A stretch of 64,000 nt of DNA, from assembly GCA_905233725.1 (NCBI GenBank), contig CAJOEM010000010.1, positions 1 to 64,000 on the forward strand, in the 5' to 3' direction. This document shows positions 1 to 9,324 of this stretch, piece after piece (position 1 is the stretch's first letter; every line of letters starts with the position of its first letter). The notes beneath the pieces were generated by a model that ran no database searches, was not told the DNA's origin, and saw only the letters and a program-made list of their open reading frames with translations. The DNA comes from an uncultured Synergistales bacterium (GTDB lineage: Bacteria > Synergistota > Synergistia > Synergistales > Aminobacteriaceae). A program made the position numbers and the translations under genes.

Positions 1-1757
1 AATTCCAGTGCAACTTGGACAGCCGAACGAAATCATACTTGCCATACGGATTCGCTGACTTGCCGTATAATGCTTACTGCGGCTGGGACGGAAATCCAAT
101 GGGAACTGCAAGAGTTACGTTGGGTACTAAAGAATACGACATGAAATTTCAGACGAATTTGGATTCAACTGATGGCACTAAGTATATGTACGTCGAGATA
201 GCCCAAGGTGAGGAAGACACCGTCGGAATTTATTTTGATATGATTCAGGTCAACTCAAACGAGACGCCAAGACTTGCGCTGAATTTGTCAGAACAATCAC
301 GAAACGGAGGAGATCAGGCGATAACTGGTTACATCGTAAACAGCGGAGATAGAAAGGGGCAATTCTATGATTCACTTAATAACGGTGAAACCGGAACTCC
401 TGTTTTCACTTTCCCAGGAACGAATCCGGCAACTTATTTTACGGCTGAATATGACGATGATTCCGGCGAACTGAAAATCAGAGACTTGACTTTCTATGAC
501 GATAGTGGCGCAGAAATTACAGATGGCACTACAAGCGCAAACGTCACCGTGAATCCAGCACTCCTCACGTACAACATGAAAGATAACATGAACTACAGCT
601 CTTTCGTTCTCGAAGGGACTTACGACAATAACGGTACACCAACGAATGTGTCGTACAGAGTTATCGCGGAATTTGACGAGAGTGTTGTCTCAAGATCTGC
701 TCCGGCTTCAGATTTGGCGAGAACGTTAGCTCCTATCACGTTGTGGTACTACGATAATTCTGACACGGATCCTGATAACTGGACTATGCGCAAAATGGAA
801 GCGAACGTTTACTTTAACGCAGATGGAACTTTCCAGGCAGCAGACTGGCCCGTCGGTGCAACTTTCCCACCAGGATTTAACGAGAACAACTTCAGGCTAA
901 GTGCAGATGGCGAGACTTTGTCATTCGAGACTGCTCAAAATCTTGATAACCCCGGAGACGCTTGGAACACATTAGGCTCGATTTACCAGGGCGGCTATCA
1001 TTCGACAAAGACCACGATTTACGATTGCGATGGAAATACTCACACACTCGAAGTGAACTTCAAGAAAGTCACGGAAAATCGCTGGCGTTGGGAAGCATTC
1101 TTGCTCGACGACGACGGAACTACAAGCAATATTACCCCTACACCAAGCTCTGGTGAAATAGAATTTTGTGGTTGCGGTCCAGTCTGCAACGCTGTAACCG
1201 GAGATAGTTCCAACACACGACACGGAAATAACGATGATACAAACGCTGAAGTCGAAATCGAGATTCCGTTCAGTTTAGAGGGGCTTAAAAACAGCACGGT
1301 CAAATTGAATTTCGGCGGCGACGGCGATACGATGATGGGTGTAACGCAATTCGCCTCGGAAACAACAACCAAAGCAGTCTATCAGAACGGTTACGCGATG
1401 GGAGTTATGGAAAGTTATTCGATCGCTCAGGACGGAACTGTCACGGGCAGCTACTCGAACGGCAAAAATATTCCGATTTACAGAATAGCTCTGGCAACGT
1501 TTGCAAACGAACAGGGTCTCGAAAAAATCGGCAACACAATGTTCAGAGAAACGACTAACTCCGGTGTAGCAAATATCGATCCGGCTGAGTTAAACGGCAA
1601 AGGAACGATTATGGCGCAATATCTCGAAATGTCCAACGTAGATTTGACCGAGGAATTTACGCACTTGATCATCGCTCAGAGAGGCTTCCAGGCTAACACA
1701 CGTGTTATCACAACAAGCGACCAGATTCTCGAAGAAGTCGTGAACCTGAAACGTTAA
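1..1757 (+). CDS. flgE: Flagellar hook protein FlgE, 3' part (5' end outside window)
   Basis: Structural protein of the flagellar hook, exported through the flagellar type III apparatus and assembled outside the cell. The reading frame is open to the left edge of the window, so the N-terminus is missing. The TTG at position 15 is an ordinary Leu codon. The last 90 residues are diagnostic of the hook/rod family: a segment ending in NSGVANI, then a helical tail with QYLEMSNVDL, IIAQRGFQANTR and ITTSDQILEEVVNL. The middle part is long and variable, rich in Asp, Asn and Thr, as expected for surface-exposed hook domains. FlgE rather than FlgF or FlgG is inferred from the large size (over 580 residues present). 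It is followed after 16 bases by a small membrane protein gene. Confidence 0.9.
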   Translation, partial: FQCNLDSRTKSYLPYGFADLPYNAYCGWDGNPMGTARVTLGTKEYDMKFQTNLDSTDGTKYMYVEIAQGEEDTVGIYFDMIQVNSNETPRLALNLSEQSRNGGDQAITGYIVNSGDRKGQFYDSLNNGETGTPVFTFPGTNPATYFTAEYDDDSGELKIRDLTFYDDSGAEITDGTTSANVTVNPALLTYNMKDNMNYSSFVLEGTYDNNGTPTNVSYRVIAEFDESVVSRSAPASDLARTLAPITLWYYDNSDTDPDNWTMRKMEANVYFNADGTFQAADWPVGATFPPGFNENNFRLSADGETLSFETAQNLDNPGDAWNTLGSIYQGGYHSTKTTIYDCDGNTHTLEVNFKKVTENRWRWEAFLLDDDGTTSNITPTPSSGEIEFCGCGPVCNAVTGDSSNTRHGNNDDTNAEVEIEIPFSLEGLKNSTVKLNFGGDGDTMMGVTQFASETTTKAVYQNGYAMGVMESYSIAQDGTVTGSYSNGKNIPIYRIALATFANEQGLEKIGNTMFRETTNSGVANIDPAELNGKGTIMAQYLEMSNVDLTEEFTHLIIAQRGFQANTRVITTSDQILEEVVNLKR

Positions 1758-1773
1758 TAAATAATAATCTGAA

Positions 1774-2343
1774 GTGAACATGAATCACTCGAACATAAAT
1801 TTCCTGCTCGAATCTGACACACGAACACGCTCCAGAAATCACCGACGCATTCACAGGCGCAAACGCAACAGACGTCTCGCACTGGGATATTTGGGGATTT
1901 TTGTGTTAGTGTTGGCGATTCCGCTTTGGCTGCTTACAAGTTCTGATTCTCAGGCGAACGTTAATATTCCGGAGCTGGAACAGAATGCGCAATCAATGCG
2001 TGTCGAGTTTAACAGATTGCAAGACACTGACGAAAATTTGCAGGAACGCGAGAAAATTCTCAAGAACATAATCGCAAATTCACGCGGCACTGAAGAAGCT
2101 GAGTTAGCATACTGGGATTTGTCGGATTTGTATCTGGATTCGTATCAAGAACCCAAAACGGATTTGGCAATCGCAACTCTCGAAGAATTTCTCAAGAATT
2201 ATCCGGACTCGAATTGGACAACGCATTTCAAGTTAAAGCTTCTGGACTTGTACGGGAACGATAATCCCAAACGCGCAAGTCTCAAGAAACAACTCACGAA
2301 TGATAAATCGCTGCCAAGTTCGTTGCGTTCGTCGATAAATTAG
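1774..2343 (+). CDS. Single-span membrane protein with a TPR-like periplasmic domain, unknown function
   Basis: I do not recognise a named family. The 189-residue product has a very basic N-terminus (many Arg and His, residues 15-35), one hydrophobic segment at about 37-57, and a helical outer part. Around residues 105-150 this outer part resembles a tetratricopeptide pair (AYWDLSDLYLD, then TLEEFLKNYPDS), as in YfgM/Tol-Pal accessory proteins. GTG at 1774 is the first start, and ATG at 1780 is equally possible. It lies 16 bases after flgE and ends at a terminator, so it is probably the last gene of the flagellar transcript. A flagellar role is inferred only from position. Confidence 0.6.
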   Translation: MNMNHSNINFLLESDTRTRSRNHRRIHRRKRNRRLALGYLGIFVLVLAIPLWLLTSSDSQANVNIPELEQNAQSMRVEFNRLQDTDENLQEREKILKNIIANSRGTEEAELAYWDLSDLYLDSYQEPKTDLAIATLEEFLKNYPDSNWTTHFKLKLLDLYGNDNPKRASLKKQLTNDKSLPSSLRSSIN

Positions 2344-2344
2344 C

Positions 2345-2388
2345 AAAAAAATTTCCCCCGAGCCGTAAAAAGTTCAGGGGAATTTTTC
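2345..2388. terminator. Bidirectional intrinsic terminator
   Basis: An A-rich tract and CCCCC at 2346-2360 pair with GGGGAATTTTT near 2377-2387. The hairpin has A/T tails on both sides and lies between convergent genes ending at 2343 (plus) and 2398 (minus), so it can serve both. Confidence 0.75.
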
Positions 2389-2397
2389 ATGTGTAAA

Positions 2398-3894
2398 TCA
2401 AAATTCTGTTTTCTCTGGTTTGTTCTGCAAAATCGCGCTGCCGTTCTTCGCGAATCCGATGTTCATAACACAGATATACTTCTCGAAAAATTGCGCCAAC
2501 TCCTGTTCCGTCATTTTCAAGCCCAATCGAGCCAAAACACGATTCATAATCGTAAATATGTTCATCGTGCTCAAATAATTCTCTTCAATCTCGCTTATTA
2601 CGTCCTGCAAAACTGTCTCGGTCTTTAATTCAACGTTGCCGGACATGTAGAACTCGTCAATGTAAAAGAACGGGATCTCGTTATAATGCAATCGCTGATA
2701 GTACGCCTGGCTGCAATTATCGTACTCAAGCATCACAAGAAAATTTATCTCGGGCGTTAGTTCAACCAAGGGCCAGAAATCACAATCACTCGAGATTATT
2801 ATCGCCGAATCAATCGGTGTGCCGGATTCTTTCTGAGATTCAAGTTCCCTGTAGAATTTTATCGTCAATGCTACGTCAACTGCGGATTTTTCGTCTTTCA
2901 CGCGATCCGTCAGGTAATATTCCAGCGGCAAATTCTCGTTGCGTCGGAGTGCGTCCCATTGTGTCGAAGTGTGTTCATCGTCAACAAGCAGAATTTTGCA
3001 GATCTTATCCAGAACTCCACGTTGATTGAAATCTTTTAACAAGCCAATGACTTTGCATGGGTCAGCGTTCTCGCAATCAACGGCAATTATGATTCTCTTA
3101 CATGATTCGAAATACTTGTCCAAATCTTTGAGCGCAGAATCTCCGGCTTCGGTTACTTTGCTCATGTCATAGAATTTGTCACGGTTGCGTTCGTATAATA
3201 TCGGCAGAAATTTCGCATCGTCTCGCAGAATATTTCCGTCATCGTTTTCCGGAGCCCAGTTTATGTACGCCTGATACGGGAACAAATCACGGCATTCGTT
3301 GTATAATCTCGCAGCTTCCTTGTTGCCCTCGACGGTGTTGCCCTTCTGAATAAAGAACAAGTTGCGAATATAATTCCATTTTACCCAATCCGGAATGAAT
3401 TTCTGACAATTCGACACGTGTTGCAGCAAATATACATGAACATCGACGATATACGCGTCAAGTCTGCGATTCGGCTGCACAAAGTCAATGCCGTCCTGCT
3501 TGAGATTTCGTAAAGTTTCCTGAGGCACAAGATCCGGAATGCTGTCGAGGTTTTTCAGGTCTGAGTTCATCGAGTTGAATATCGCTTTGAAATTCCGCTG
3601 CAATCTCGTGCGCAAAAAACACAAGTTCCTGACGATTCGTGTGTCGCGATTATCGTTCATCTCTTCAAAAACGCTGCGGTAAAATTGCGGATTCATGTTC
3701 TCAGATTGTCCAAGACCGAAATATTTCTCGTCAATTCCGATTAAATACGCAACTCTCGAAACTATGTCTTTCTTAGCACGCTGCGAGTCCGGAAGCCTGC
3801 TCGAACTTGGCGGCAAATTCTCCGAGAAATTCTGCAACGACGCCATCTTATCATCACCTAATACGCTACCTAAACTGAAACTGAAATCACCCAA
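2398..3894 (-). CDS. NYN-domain (PIN-like) putative ribonuclease
   Basis: A 498-residue soluble protein. Residues about 265-415 look like an NYN domain, a PIN-fold metal-dependent ribonuclease: AVDCEN with Asp273 and Asn276, a middle KSAVDVAL with Asp340, and SSDCDFW with Asp370 and Asp372. These are the usual acidic residue positions of the fold. The first 250 residues are helical and unrecognised. The last 80 form a small helical region that resembles an OST-HTH or winged-helix adaptor in placement only. The TTG start at 3894 is preceded at good distance by AAGGAG (complement of 3904-3909). It stands alone on its strand. RNA cleavage is inferred from the motifs, and the target is unknown. 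Confidence 0.6.
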   Translation of the reverse strand: MGDFSFSLGSVLGDDKMASLQNFSENLPPSSSRLPDSQRAKKDIVSRVAYLIGIDEKYFGLGQSENMNPQFYRSVFEEMNDNRDTRIVRNLCFLRTRLQRNFKAIFNSMNSDLKNLDSIPDLVPQETLRNLKQDGIDFVQPNRRLDAYIVDVHVYLLQHVSNCQKFIPDWVKWNYIRNLFFIQKGNTVEGNKEAARLYNECRDLFPYQAYINWAPENDDGNILRDDAKFLPILYERNRDKFYDMSKVTEAGDSALKDLDKYFESCKRIIIAVDCENADPCKVIGLLKDFNQRGVLDKICKILLVDDEHTSTQWDALRRNENLPLEYYLTDRVKDEKSAVDVALTIKFYRELESQKESGTPIDSAIIISSDCDFWPLVELTPEINFLVMLEYDNCSQAYYQRLHYNEIPFFYIDEFYMSGNVELKTETVLQDVISEIEENYLSTMNIFTIMNRVLARLGLKMTEQELAQFFEKYICVMNIGFAKNGSAILQNKPEKTEF

Positions 3895-3977
3895 TTTAGC
3901 AAACTCTCCTTTTAAATTCGAATTTAATTATGCGAAAATGTTTTGTAAGTCATATTATTATCATTTTGCCACACGGA

Positions 3978-3990
3978 TATAATTTATAAT
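3978..3990 (+). promoter_or_regulatory. Candidate -10 elements upstream of the small membrane protein and nikR
   Basis: Two TATAAT hexamers lie at 3978-3983 and 3985-3990, about 45-55 bases before the TTG start at 4033. No good -35 hexamer sits at 17 bases, so this is a weak call. Confidence 0.35.
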
Positions 3991-4032
3991 ATTGTAAATT
4001 TATCTGAGAATTTGTTCAGGAGGAAAATTATT

Positions 4033-4392
4033 TTGCTGAGAAGAATTTTTAATCAAGTCATGGGTTGGCTGAATATGCTGCTGAAATTTGGCGGTTTCTC
4101 GAATATTGCGAAAACCTGGCGCGAATCTGATGCGAAAGACCGCGGAATTTTGCTGCTGGTTTTCTCACCGATGCTGCTGTGTTTAGCCGGGCTTGCTCTG
4201 AGTGTGATATATTTCGTGCTGTTTGTGCTGCCGATGTTCGTGTTCAGGATTGCGTCTTGCGGCATACTTGCGTCACTTGCAGGCTGGGGCGGACGACGTG
4301 CATTGAAATATTTCACCGGTCGAGAAATTTCCGAGGGTTCAGAAGACGTAATTGACGCGGAATTTTGGACGACAAATGCGGGTTCGAGATAA
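4033..4392 (+). CDS. Small two-span membrane protein, unknown function
   Basis: About 119 residues. The start is placed at TTG 4033 because AGGAGG at 4018-4023 lies 9 bases upstream. The earlier TTG at 4012 would put this ribosome binding site inside the gene. Two hydrophobic segments (LLLVFSPMLLCLAGLALSVI and YFVLFVLPMFVFRIASCGIL) run into each other around residues 43-85, followed by a short polar tail with several acidic residues. No family is recognised. It ends 6 bases before nikR, so the two are probably cotranscribed. Nothing in the sequence links it to nickel directly. Confidence 0.55.
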   Translation: MLRRIFNQVMGWLNMLLKFGGFSNIAKTWRESDAKDRGILLLVFSPMLLCLAGLALSVIYFVLFVLPMFVFRIASCGILASLAGWGGRRALKYFTGREISEGSEDVIDAEFWTTNAGSR

Positions 4393-4398
4393 ATCATC

Positions 4399-4830
4399 AT
4401 GCGCGAGAAAAAATTTGCCAGGGACAAGCTGATAAGATTCAGCATAACTGTCCCGGAAAGTCTGCTGAACGAATTTGAAAGCTCAGCTCAGACCTCAGGA
4501 AAATCAGCCAATCGTTCAGAACGAATCCGTGAATTAATGCGCAAGAATGTTGTCTCAGAACGCTGGCGTGGCGGCAATAACATGCTCTTCGCAACGGTTA
4601 CGATCGTGTACGATCACCATTTGCCCGAACTTGTGCGGAATTTGACGGCTGTACAACACGATCACGGGAACTTGATAATCTGCTCAACACACGTTCACAT
4701 TAATCACACGACGTGTCTGGAATGCGTGATCACAAAAGGCAACGCTCGCAAACTGGAGGCATTCATAAACGATTTGGAAAGCATCAAAGGTATCAAGTCC
4801 GTAAATATTTCTTCAGCGTCGGAATTGTAA
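4399..4830 (+). CDS. nikR: Nickel-responsive regulator NikR
   Basis: Ribbon-helix-helix repressor that senses Ni(II). Residues 12-50 form the DNA-binding ribbon-helix-helix (RFSITVPESLLNEF, then NRSERIRELM). Residues 62-140 are the ACT-like tetramerisation and metal domain. The four expected nickel ligands are all present with the spacing of E. coli NikR: His87 in QHDH, His98 and His100 in THVH, and Cys106 in HTTCLE. At 143 residues it is slightly longer than the usual 130-140. No nickel transporter or urease gene lies in this window, so its targets are elsewhere, possibly including hydrogenase genes. No strong ribosome binding site is visible before ATG 4399. Confidence 0.92.
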   Translation: MREKKFARDKLIRFSITVPESLLNEFESSAQTSGKSANRSERIRELMRKNVVSERWRGGNNMLFATVTIVYDHHLPELVRNLTAVQHDHGNLIICSTHVHINHTTCLECVITKGNARKLEAFINDLESIKGIKSVNISSASEL

Positions 4831-4894
4831 GCTCAGGAACGTCCGTTTGTGCTAAAATTAGCGTATATTAATAAGGAGAAAATTTTGCACATTT

Positions 4895-7450
4895 ATGGAC
4901 GACAAAGAACTTAACGAGAATCAACAGCAGGAACTTCCAGATGTAAACGGGAGAGTTCTTACGTTACCATTAGTAAACGAGATCAAGACCAGCTATCTGA
5001 ATTATGCGATGAGCGTTATCGTTGGACGTGCGCTGCCGGATGTTCGTGACGGATTGAAGCCCGTTCAAAGACGCGTTTTGTTCGCAATGTCGGAACTCGG
5101 CATCAGACATAATTCTGCGTACAAGAAATCTGCGCGTATCGTCGGCGAAACAATGGGTAAATATCACCCGCACGGAGACTCTGCAATTTACGAGACGATG
5201 GCAAGGCTTGCTCAGGATTGGACGTTGCGCTACAAACTCGTCGATGGCCAGGGAAATTTCGGCTCGATTGACGGCGACAAACCTGCGGCAATGCGTTACA
5301 CCGAAGCCAGGCTCAGTTGGCTCGGAGAATTGATGCTGGCGAATCTTGACGAGAATACAGTTGATTGGGCAGCGAATTTCGACGAATCACTCAAAGAACC
5401 AGTCTCGTTACCATCGATTTTCCCGAATTTGCTCGTGAATGGCAGTACGGGAATCGCTGTCGGAATGGCTACGAATATTCCACCGCACAATTTGCGCGAA
5501 GTTGTTGACGTTCTGTGCTGGCTGATTGAGAATGAACTCGAACCCGAAGACGCTGAATTGCGTGACATAATGCAGTACTTGCCCGGACCAGACTTCCCAA
5601 CAGGCGGTGAAATTCTGGGCAGCTCCGGAATCCTCGAAGCATACACAACCGGTCGCGGAAGAATTATAGTTCGCGGAAAAATGCACGTCGAAGAGAACAA
5701 ACGCGGCAGATCAAGCGTAATCATAACAGAAATTCCATACAACGTGAACAAGACGCTATTAATCGAAAACATGGTCTCTGCTGCTCAGGAAAAGCAAATC
5801 GAGGGCATCTCAGACATTCGCGATGAATCAGACCGTGACGGAATGCGAATCGTTGTCGAAATCAATCGTGACGCAGACCCGGATTTGATCATGCGCCAAT
5901 TATACAAGCACACTCAGCTGCAAACTACATTCGGCGTGATTAATCTAGCGTTGGTGAATCAGAAGCCCGAAATTCTCTCGATTAAGCAAATGCTGGCATC
6001 ATTCCTGAATTACCGGCGCGAAGTTGTCCGACGCAGAACTCAGTACAGACTTGCTCAGGCTCAGGCACGCGAACATGTCGTAGCTGGATTGTTGAAGGCT
6101 CTTGCCAATGTCGAGAACGTGATAAAAATTATACGCTCAGCTGATAACGCGAACACTGCCCGTGAAAATCTGCAGCAAGAACTCGCTTTCTCAGAAGCTC
6201 AGGCAAATGCGATTCTCGATATGCGCCTGCAAAGATTAACCGGTCTCGAACGCGGCAAACTCGAAGATGAAAAAGCAAAATTATTATCCGAGATTGCGCA
6301 CTTGAAACAGATTCTGGATAATCACAAGATGCTCGACGGCGTGATCCGTGACGAGTTGCGCGAACTTGGCAATAGATTCGGCGATGACAGGCGCACGTCA
6401 ATAATCGAAGACTACGCAGAAATTGCTGACGAAGAGCTAATCCCGAAATCTGAAATTGTGATCACGCTTTCCAAAGACGGCTTCATCAAGCGCAAAGACC
6501 TGAACGAGTACAAGTTACAGGCTCGCGGCGGAAAAGGCAAACGTGGCGCGAATATTCATGAGGACGACAGCATAGCTTCAGTTTGTGTTGCGAACACTCA
6601 TCGAGACGTTTATTTTTTCACGAACAAAGGGCGCGTTATGTCCGTCAGAGGCTACTCGATTCCAGAGACGAAATCTGGCAAAGGCAAGCAGGCTTCAAGA
6701 GTTATCCCGTTGGACGCAGAATCTCAAGAAAGAATCGTAGCGATTGCAAGCGACGCATCTGAGAATTATTACAATTTCGCATTTTTCATAACGGTCAATG
6801 GAATTGCGAAACGCGCTAAACTCGAAGAACTCAAGAACTCGAATCGCCCGAAACGAATCATAACTCTTGACGAAGGCGACGAAATTGCACGAGTGTTATT
6901 AACGACTGGTGAGAATGACTTGATGCTGGTCAGTGCGCAAGGTCAGGCTCTGAGAGTATCTGAGCAGGAATTTCGCCCAATGTCGCGGACGGCTCGGGGA
7001 ATCCGTGCGATGAGACTTGATGACGGCGACAAGCTAATCAGCTGTGACTTAGTAGACGATAATCGCAGCATGTTAGTTCTGAGTGAATTTGGCATCGGTA
7101 AGCGTGTGAGTTTCAGTGCGTTCACGCCACATCACAGAGCAACCGGCGGAATGCGAATCATGTTATTGACCGAGAAGACCGGCAGATTAATTGCGTCGTA
7201 CTCAGTCAGTGACTCGGACGAATTGATCTCGATAACTTCGAGAGGCAGAATGATTCGAATTGCTATAAAACAAATCTCGCTTTTCGGGCGCAGTGCTGTT
7301 GGCAATCATATCGTGCGCCTTAACGAGGGTGACACAGTTGCGGATTGCAGCATTGTTAAGATCGACGAGGCTGACGTGGACGATAATCCAGAACTCGAAC
7401 AGGAAAGTTTGACGGGGAATTTGCCATTTGAATCAGAATTTGACGTGTAG
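4895..7450 (+). CDS. gyrA: DNA gyrase subunit A
   Basis: Breakage-reunion subunit of the type II topoisomerase that introduces negative supercoils. 851 residues, normal length. The catalytic Tyr is Tyr135 in [10 protein letters not shown]. The quinolone region reads [10 protein letters not shown], with Ser96 and Glu100 at the places of E. coli Ser83 and Asp87, the unmutated pattern of many bacteria. The C-terminal pinwheel domain carries a GyrA-box variant, QARGGKG, near residue 545, which marks gyrase rather than topoisomerase IV. The tail is acidic. The AAGGAG-like site at 4873-4878 is 16 bases from ATG 4895, longer than usual. gyrB is not adjacent. Confidence 0.97.
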   Translation: MDDKELNENQQQELPDVNGRVLTLPLVNEIKTSYLNYAMSVIVGRALPDVRDGLKPVQRRVLFAMSELGIRHNSAYKKSARIVGETMGKYHPHGDSAIYETMARLAQDWTLRYKLVDGQGNFGSIDGDKPAAMRYTEARLSWLGELMLANLDENTVDWAANFDESLKEPVSLPSIFPNLLVNGSTGIAVGMATNIPPHNLREVVDVLCWLIENELEPEDAELRDIMQYLPGPDFPTGGEILGSSGILEAYTTGRGRIIVRGKMHVEENKRGRSSVIITEIPYNVNKTLLIENMVSAAQEKQIEGISDIRDESDRDGMRIVVEINRDADPDLIMRQLYKHTQLQTTFGVINLALVNQKPEILSIKQMLASFLNYRREVVRRRTQYRLAQAQAREHVVAGLLKALANVENVIKIIRSADNANTARENLQQELAFSEAQANAILDMRLQRLTGLERGKLEDEKAKLLSEIAHLKQILDNHKMLDGVIRDELRELGNRFGDDRRTSIIEDYAEIADEELIPKSEIVITLSKDGFIKRKDLNEYKLQARGGKGKRGANIHEDDSIASVCVANTHRDVYFFTNKGRVMSVRGYSIPETKSGKGKQASRVIPLDAESQERIVAIASDASENYYNFAFFITVNGIAKRAKLEELKNSNRPKRIITLDEGDEIARVLLTTGENDLMLVSAQGQALRVSEQEFRPMSRTARGIRAMRLDDGDKLISCDLVDDNRSMLVLSEFGIGKRVSFSAFTPHHRATGGMRIMLLTEKTGRLIASYSVSDSDELISITSRGRMIRIAIKQISLFGRSAVGNHIVRLNEGDTVADCSIVKIDEADVDDNPELEQESLTGNLPFESEFDV

Positions 7451-7465
7451 ATAATGTAGGTAATC

Positions 7466-8083
7466 ATGAGAATTGCGAAAGACGGAATTGGTAATATAGC
7501 GTTTTTGTTGTTAGTTGGGATTGCGTTTGCGTTCGTGAACGTGATTCCGGCGTTGATAATTTTCGCGTTGGCTGCACTTGTGATATGGTTTTTCCGAGAT
7601 CCGGACAGAACCGCGAATTATCAGGACGGGGAATTTTACTCGCCAGCTGATGGCAAGATCGTCGAAATCTCAGAAGCTAATCACGAATTTACGGGTGAAT
7701 GCGTGAAAATCGGCATATTCATGAACATATTCAGCGTGCATGTGAATCGTGCGCCGTGTTCCGGAGAAGTTGCGTATCTCGAGTACGTTCCCGGGAAAAA
7801 ATTGGCGGCATTTGCTCCGAAAGCTTCGGAAATCAACGAGCGAAATATTCTGGGATTTGCCGGTAAATCAGGGCGTGTGTTGGTCGTGCAGATTGCGGGA
7901 TTGGTTGCGCGCAGGATCGTTTGTCGTGTGAGGCGTGGCGATAATTTGCGTGTTGGCGAGAGATTCGGCATGATAAAGTTGGGTTCAAGACTTGACGTAT
8001 ACTTGCCGAGGGATACAATTTTGAAAGTAAAGATCGGCGAGAAAGTTTTCGCTGGAAAAACATGTTTAGGAGTGAGAAATTAG
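7466..8083 (+). CDS. psd: Phosphatidylserine decarboxylase proenzyme
   Basis: Converts phosphatidylserine to phosphatidylethanolamine at the inner membrane. At 205 residues it belongs to the short decarboxylase type. A hydrophobic N-terminus (residues 10-42) is followed by SPADGKIV, FMNIFSVHVNRAP, and the self-cleavage site KLGS at residues 171-174, where Gly173-Ser174 is cut to form the pyruvoyl group. It lies 15 bases after gyrA. Its stop codon overlaps the start of pssA, which makes its substrate, so the two steps are translationally coupled. Confidence 0.93.
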   Translation: MRIAKDGIGNIAFLLLVGIAFAFVNVIPALIIFALAALVIWFFRDPDRTANYQDGEFYSPADGKIVEISEANHEFTGECVKIGIFMNIFSVHVNRAPCSGEVAYLEYVPGKKLAAFAPKASEINERNILGFAGKSGRVLVVQIAGLVARRIVCRVRRGDNLRVGERFGMIKLGSRLDVYLPRDTILKVKIGEKVFAGKTCLGVRN

Positions 8084-8835
8084 TGAGTTTTTTGAAGCGC
8101 AGGAAGAAACGCAGACCGCTGGAATTTCGACAGATTGCGCCTAATATGGTGACGAGTGGGAATTTGCTTTGCGGATTGTTCTCGATTATGCTGGTTATGA
8201 ACGGAAGATTTTTGCCGGCAGCTTGGCTGATATTTTTCGCTGTGATTTTCGACGGTTTTGATGGGAAAGTTGCGCGAATGTTGGGTGGCGGTTCGCAGTT
8301 TGGGCTGGAATTTGACAGCCTGGCAGATCTCGTGAGTTTCGGAGTTGCGCCTGCGATGCTGTTATATCAATCGTCGCTGAGAGATTTGCAATTACTCGGA
8401 GCAGTTGTGTCGTGTTTTTTCGCACTGAGTGTTGCGTTGAGACTTGCGAGATTTAACGTTGTGCATGTGCCGGGACCGTTTCAGGGATTGCCGTGCCCAG
8501 CCGGAGGATTGTTCGTAGCGTCGTTCGTGATTGCCGGATTGGTCGCGAAGATTCCGAGTTTGGCGATCGCGCTGATATTATTCGTTACAGGCTTGTTAAT
8601 GGTCTCGAGCATTCCGTACGCGAATTTGAAAAAGTTGACAAAGAAGAGTGCAAACAAAACCAGATGCGGAATTTTGTTCACGTTCCTGGCATTGTCGTTC
8701 GTGTTGTTGAGGCGTTCAGCACCGTTGTTTCTGTTCTCGCTGTATATAATCAGTGGGCTTATTCGCTTTGATTGGGGAACTTGGCTGTTATTACCTGAAG
8801 CACGCGAAGAATCTTTTTCACACAACAAGAGCTGA
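8083..8835 (+). CDS. pssA: CDP-diacylglycerol--serine O-phosphatidyltransferase
   Basis: Makes phosphatidylserine from CDP-diacylglycerol and serine in the membrane. The CDP-alcohol phosphotransferase signature is complete: DGFDGKVAR, then GLEFDSLAD, near residues 58-85, providing the conserved Asp residues. Several hydrophobic segments follow. I choose GTG 8083 as the start because AGGAGTGAG at 8068-8076 sits just upstream and the G of the psd TAG stop is shared with the GTG. ATG 8062 is possible but would place that site inside the gene. The N-terminus is strongly basic (KRRKKRR). Confidence 0.92.
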   Translation: MSFLKRRKKRRPLEFRQIAPNMVTSGNLLCGLFSIMLVMNGRFLPAAWLIFFAVIFDGFDGKVARMLGGGSQFGLEFDSLADLVSFGVAPAMLLYQSSLRDLQLLGAVVSCFFALSVALRLARFNVVHVPGPFQGLPCPAGGLFVASFVIAGLVAKIPSLAIALILFVTGLLMVSSIPYANLKKLTKKSANKTRCGILFTFLALSFVLLRRSAPLFLFSLYIISGLIRFDWGTWLLLPEAREESFSHNKS

Positions 8836-8855
8836 TCTGATCCCGGATATTGCGC

Positions 8856-9269
8856 ATGAAAAATATTTATACGTTTCCTGCTATTTTCGATTATGCCGAT
8901 GATGGAGTTTCGATCTTTTTCCCGGATTTCCCGGGTTGTTTCTAATGTGCAGATGACTCGGACGAAGCTGTTTTCATGGCGACAGACGCGCTAAGTATGA
9001 GAATTTTCGCTCGGGAACGTGAGCATAAGCCGATCCCCAAGCCATCAGATCCGCTAGTCGTGAAGAAAACACTTGATGAAAATCAGATCGTCACATTGAT
9101 TCGCGTAAATCTTGGCTCGTGGCATCAGAAAAGCAAAAGCAAGCGTTATCACCAAGAGTTTGCGCATCCGGTTAAGAAAGGCACGATAACTGTTCCGCTT
9201 GATCGAGAATCGTTGACAGCGAAAATTTCAGCCGCAATTTTTGAGAAAGCCGGAATAAAACCAGAGTAA
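8856..9269 (+). pseudogene. HicB-like antitoxin remnant with in-frame stop, fused to a HicA-like end
   Basis: From ATG 8856 the frame reads as the N-terminal half of a HicB antitoxin: MKNIYTFPAIFDYADDG, then FPDFPGCF. It meets TAA at 8943-8945 and continues without frameshift through CADDSDEAVFMATDAL and EHKPIPKPSDP, the typical HicB helix and linker. The stop therefore replaces one sense codon in an otherwise intact domain. The last 40 residues (YHQEF-HPVKKGTITVP, ending EKAGIKPE) look like the C-terminal strand and helix of a HicA toxin, so a hicB-hicA pair seems to have collapsed into one frame. Translation could restart at ATG 8976, but no ribosome binding site is visible there. It lies 20 bases after pssA. 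The HicA part is a judgement from pattern only. Confidence 0.65.
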
Positions 9270-9313
9270 AAAATTTCCCCCTGAGTGAGAGATCGCCCGG
9301 GGGGATTTTGATT
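9270..9313. terminator. Intrinsic terminator between the HicB remnant and glgB
   Basis: AAATTTCCCCC near 9271-9281 can pair with GGGGGGATTTT near 9300-9310, with an A tract before and a T-rich run after. It separates convergent genes and probably serves both. Confidence 0.7.
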
Positions 9314-9324
9314 CTTAGTCGTGA

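Noticed and set aside
15-1757. FlgE starting at the TTG at position 15
   Set aside because: The frame is open to the window edge and the TTG is an internal Leu codon; a hook protein needs an N-terminal rod segment that is missing.
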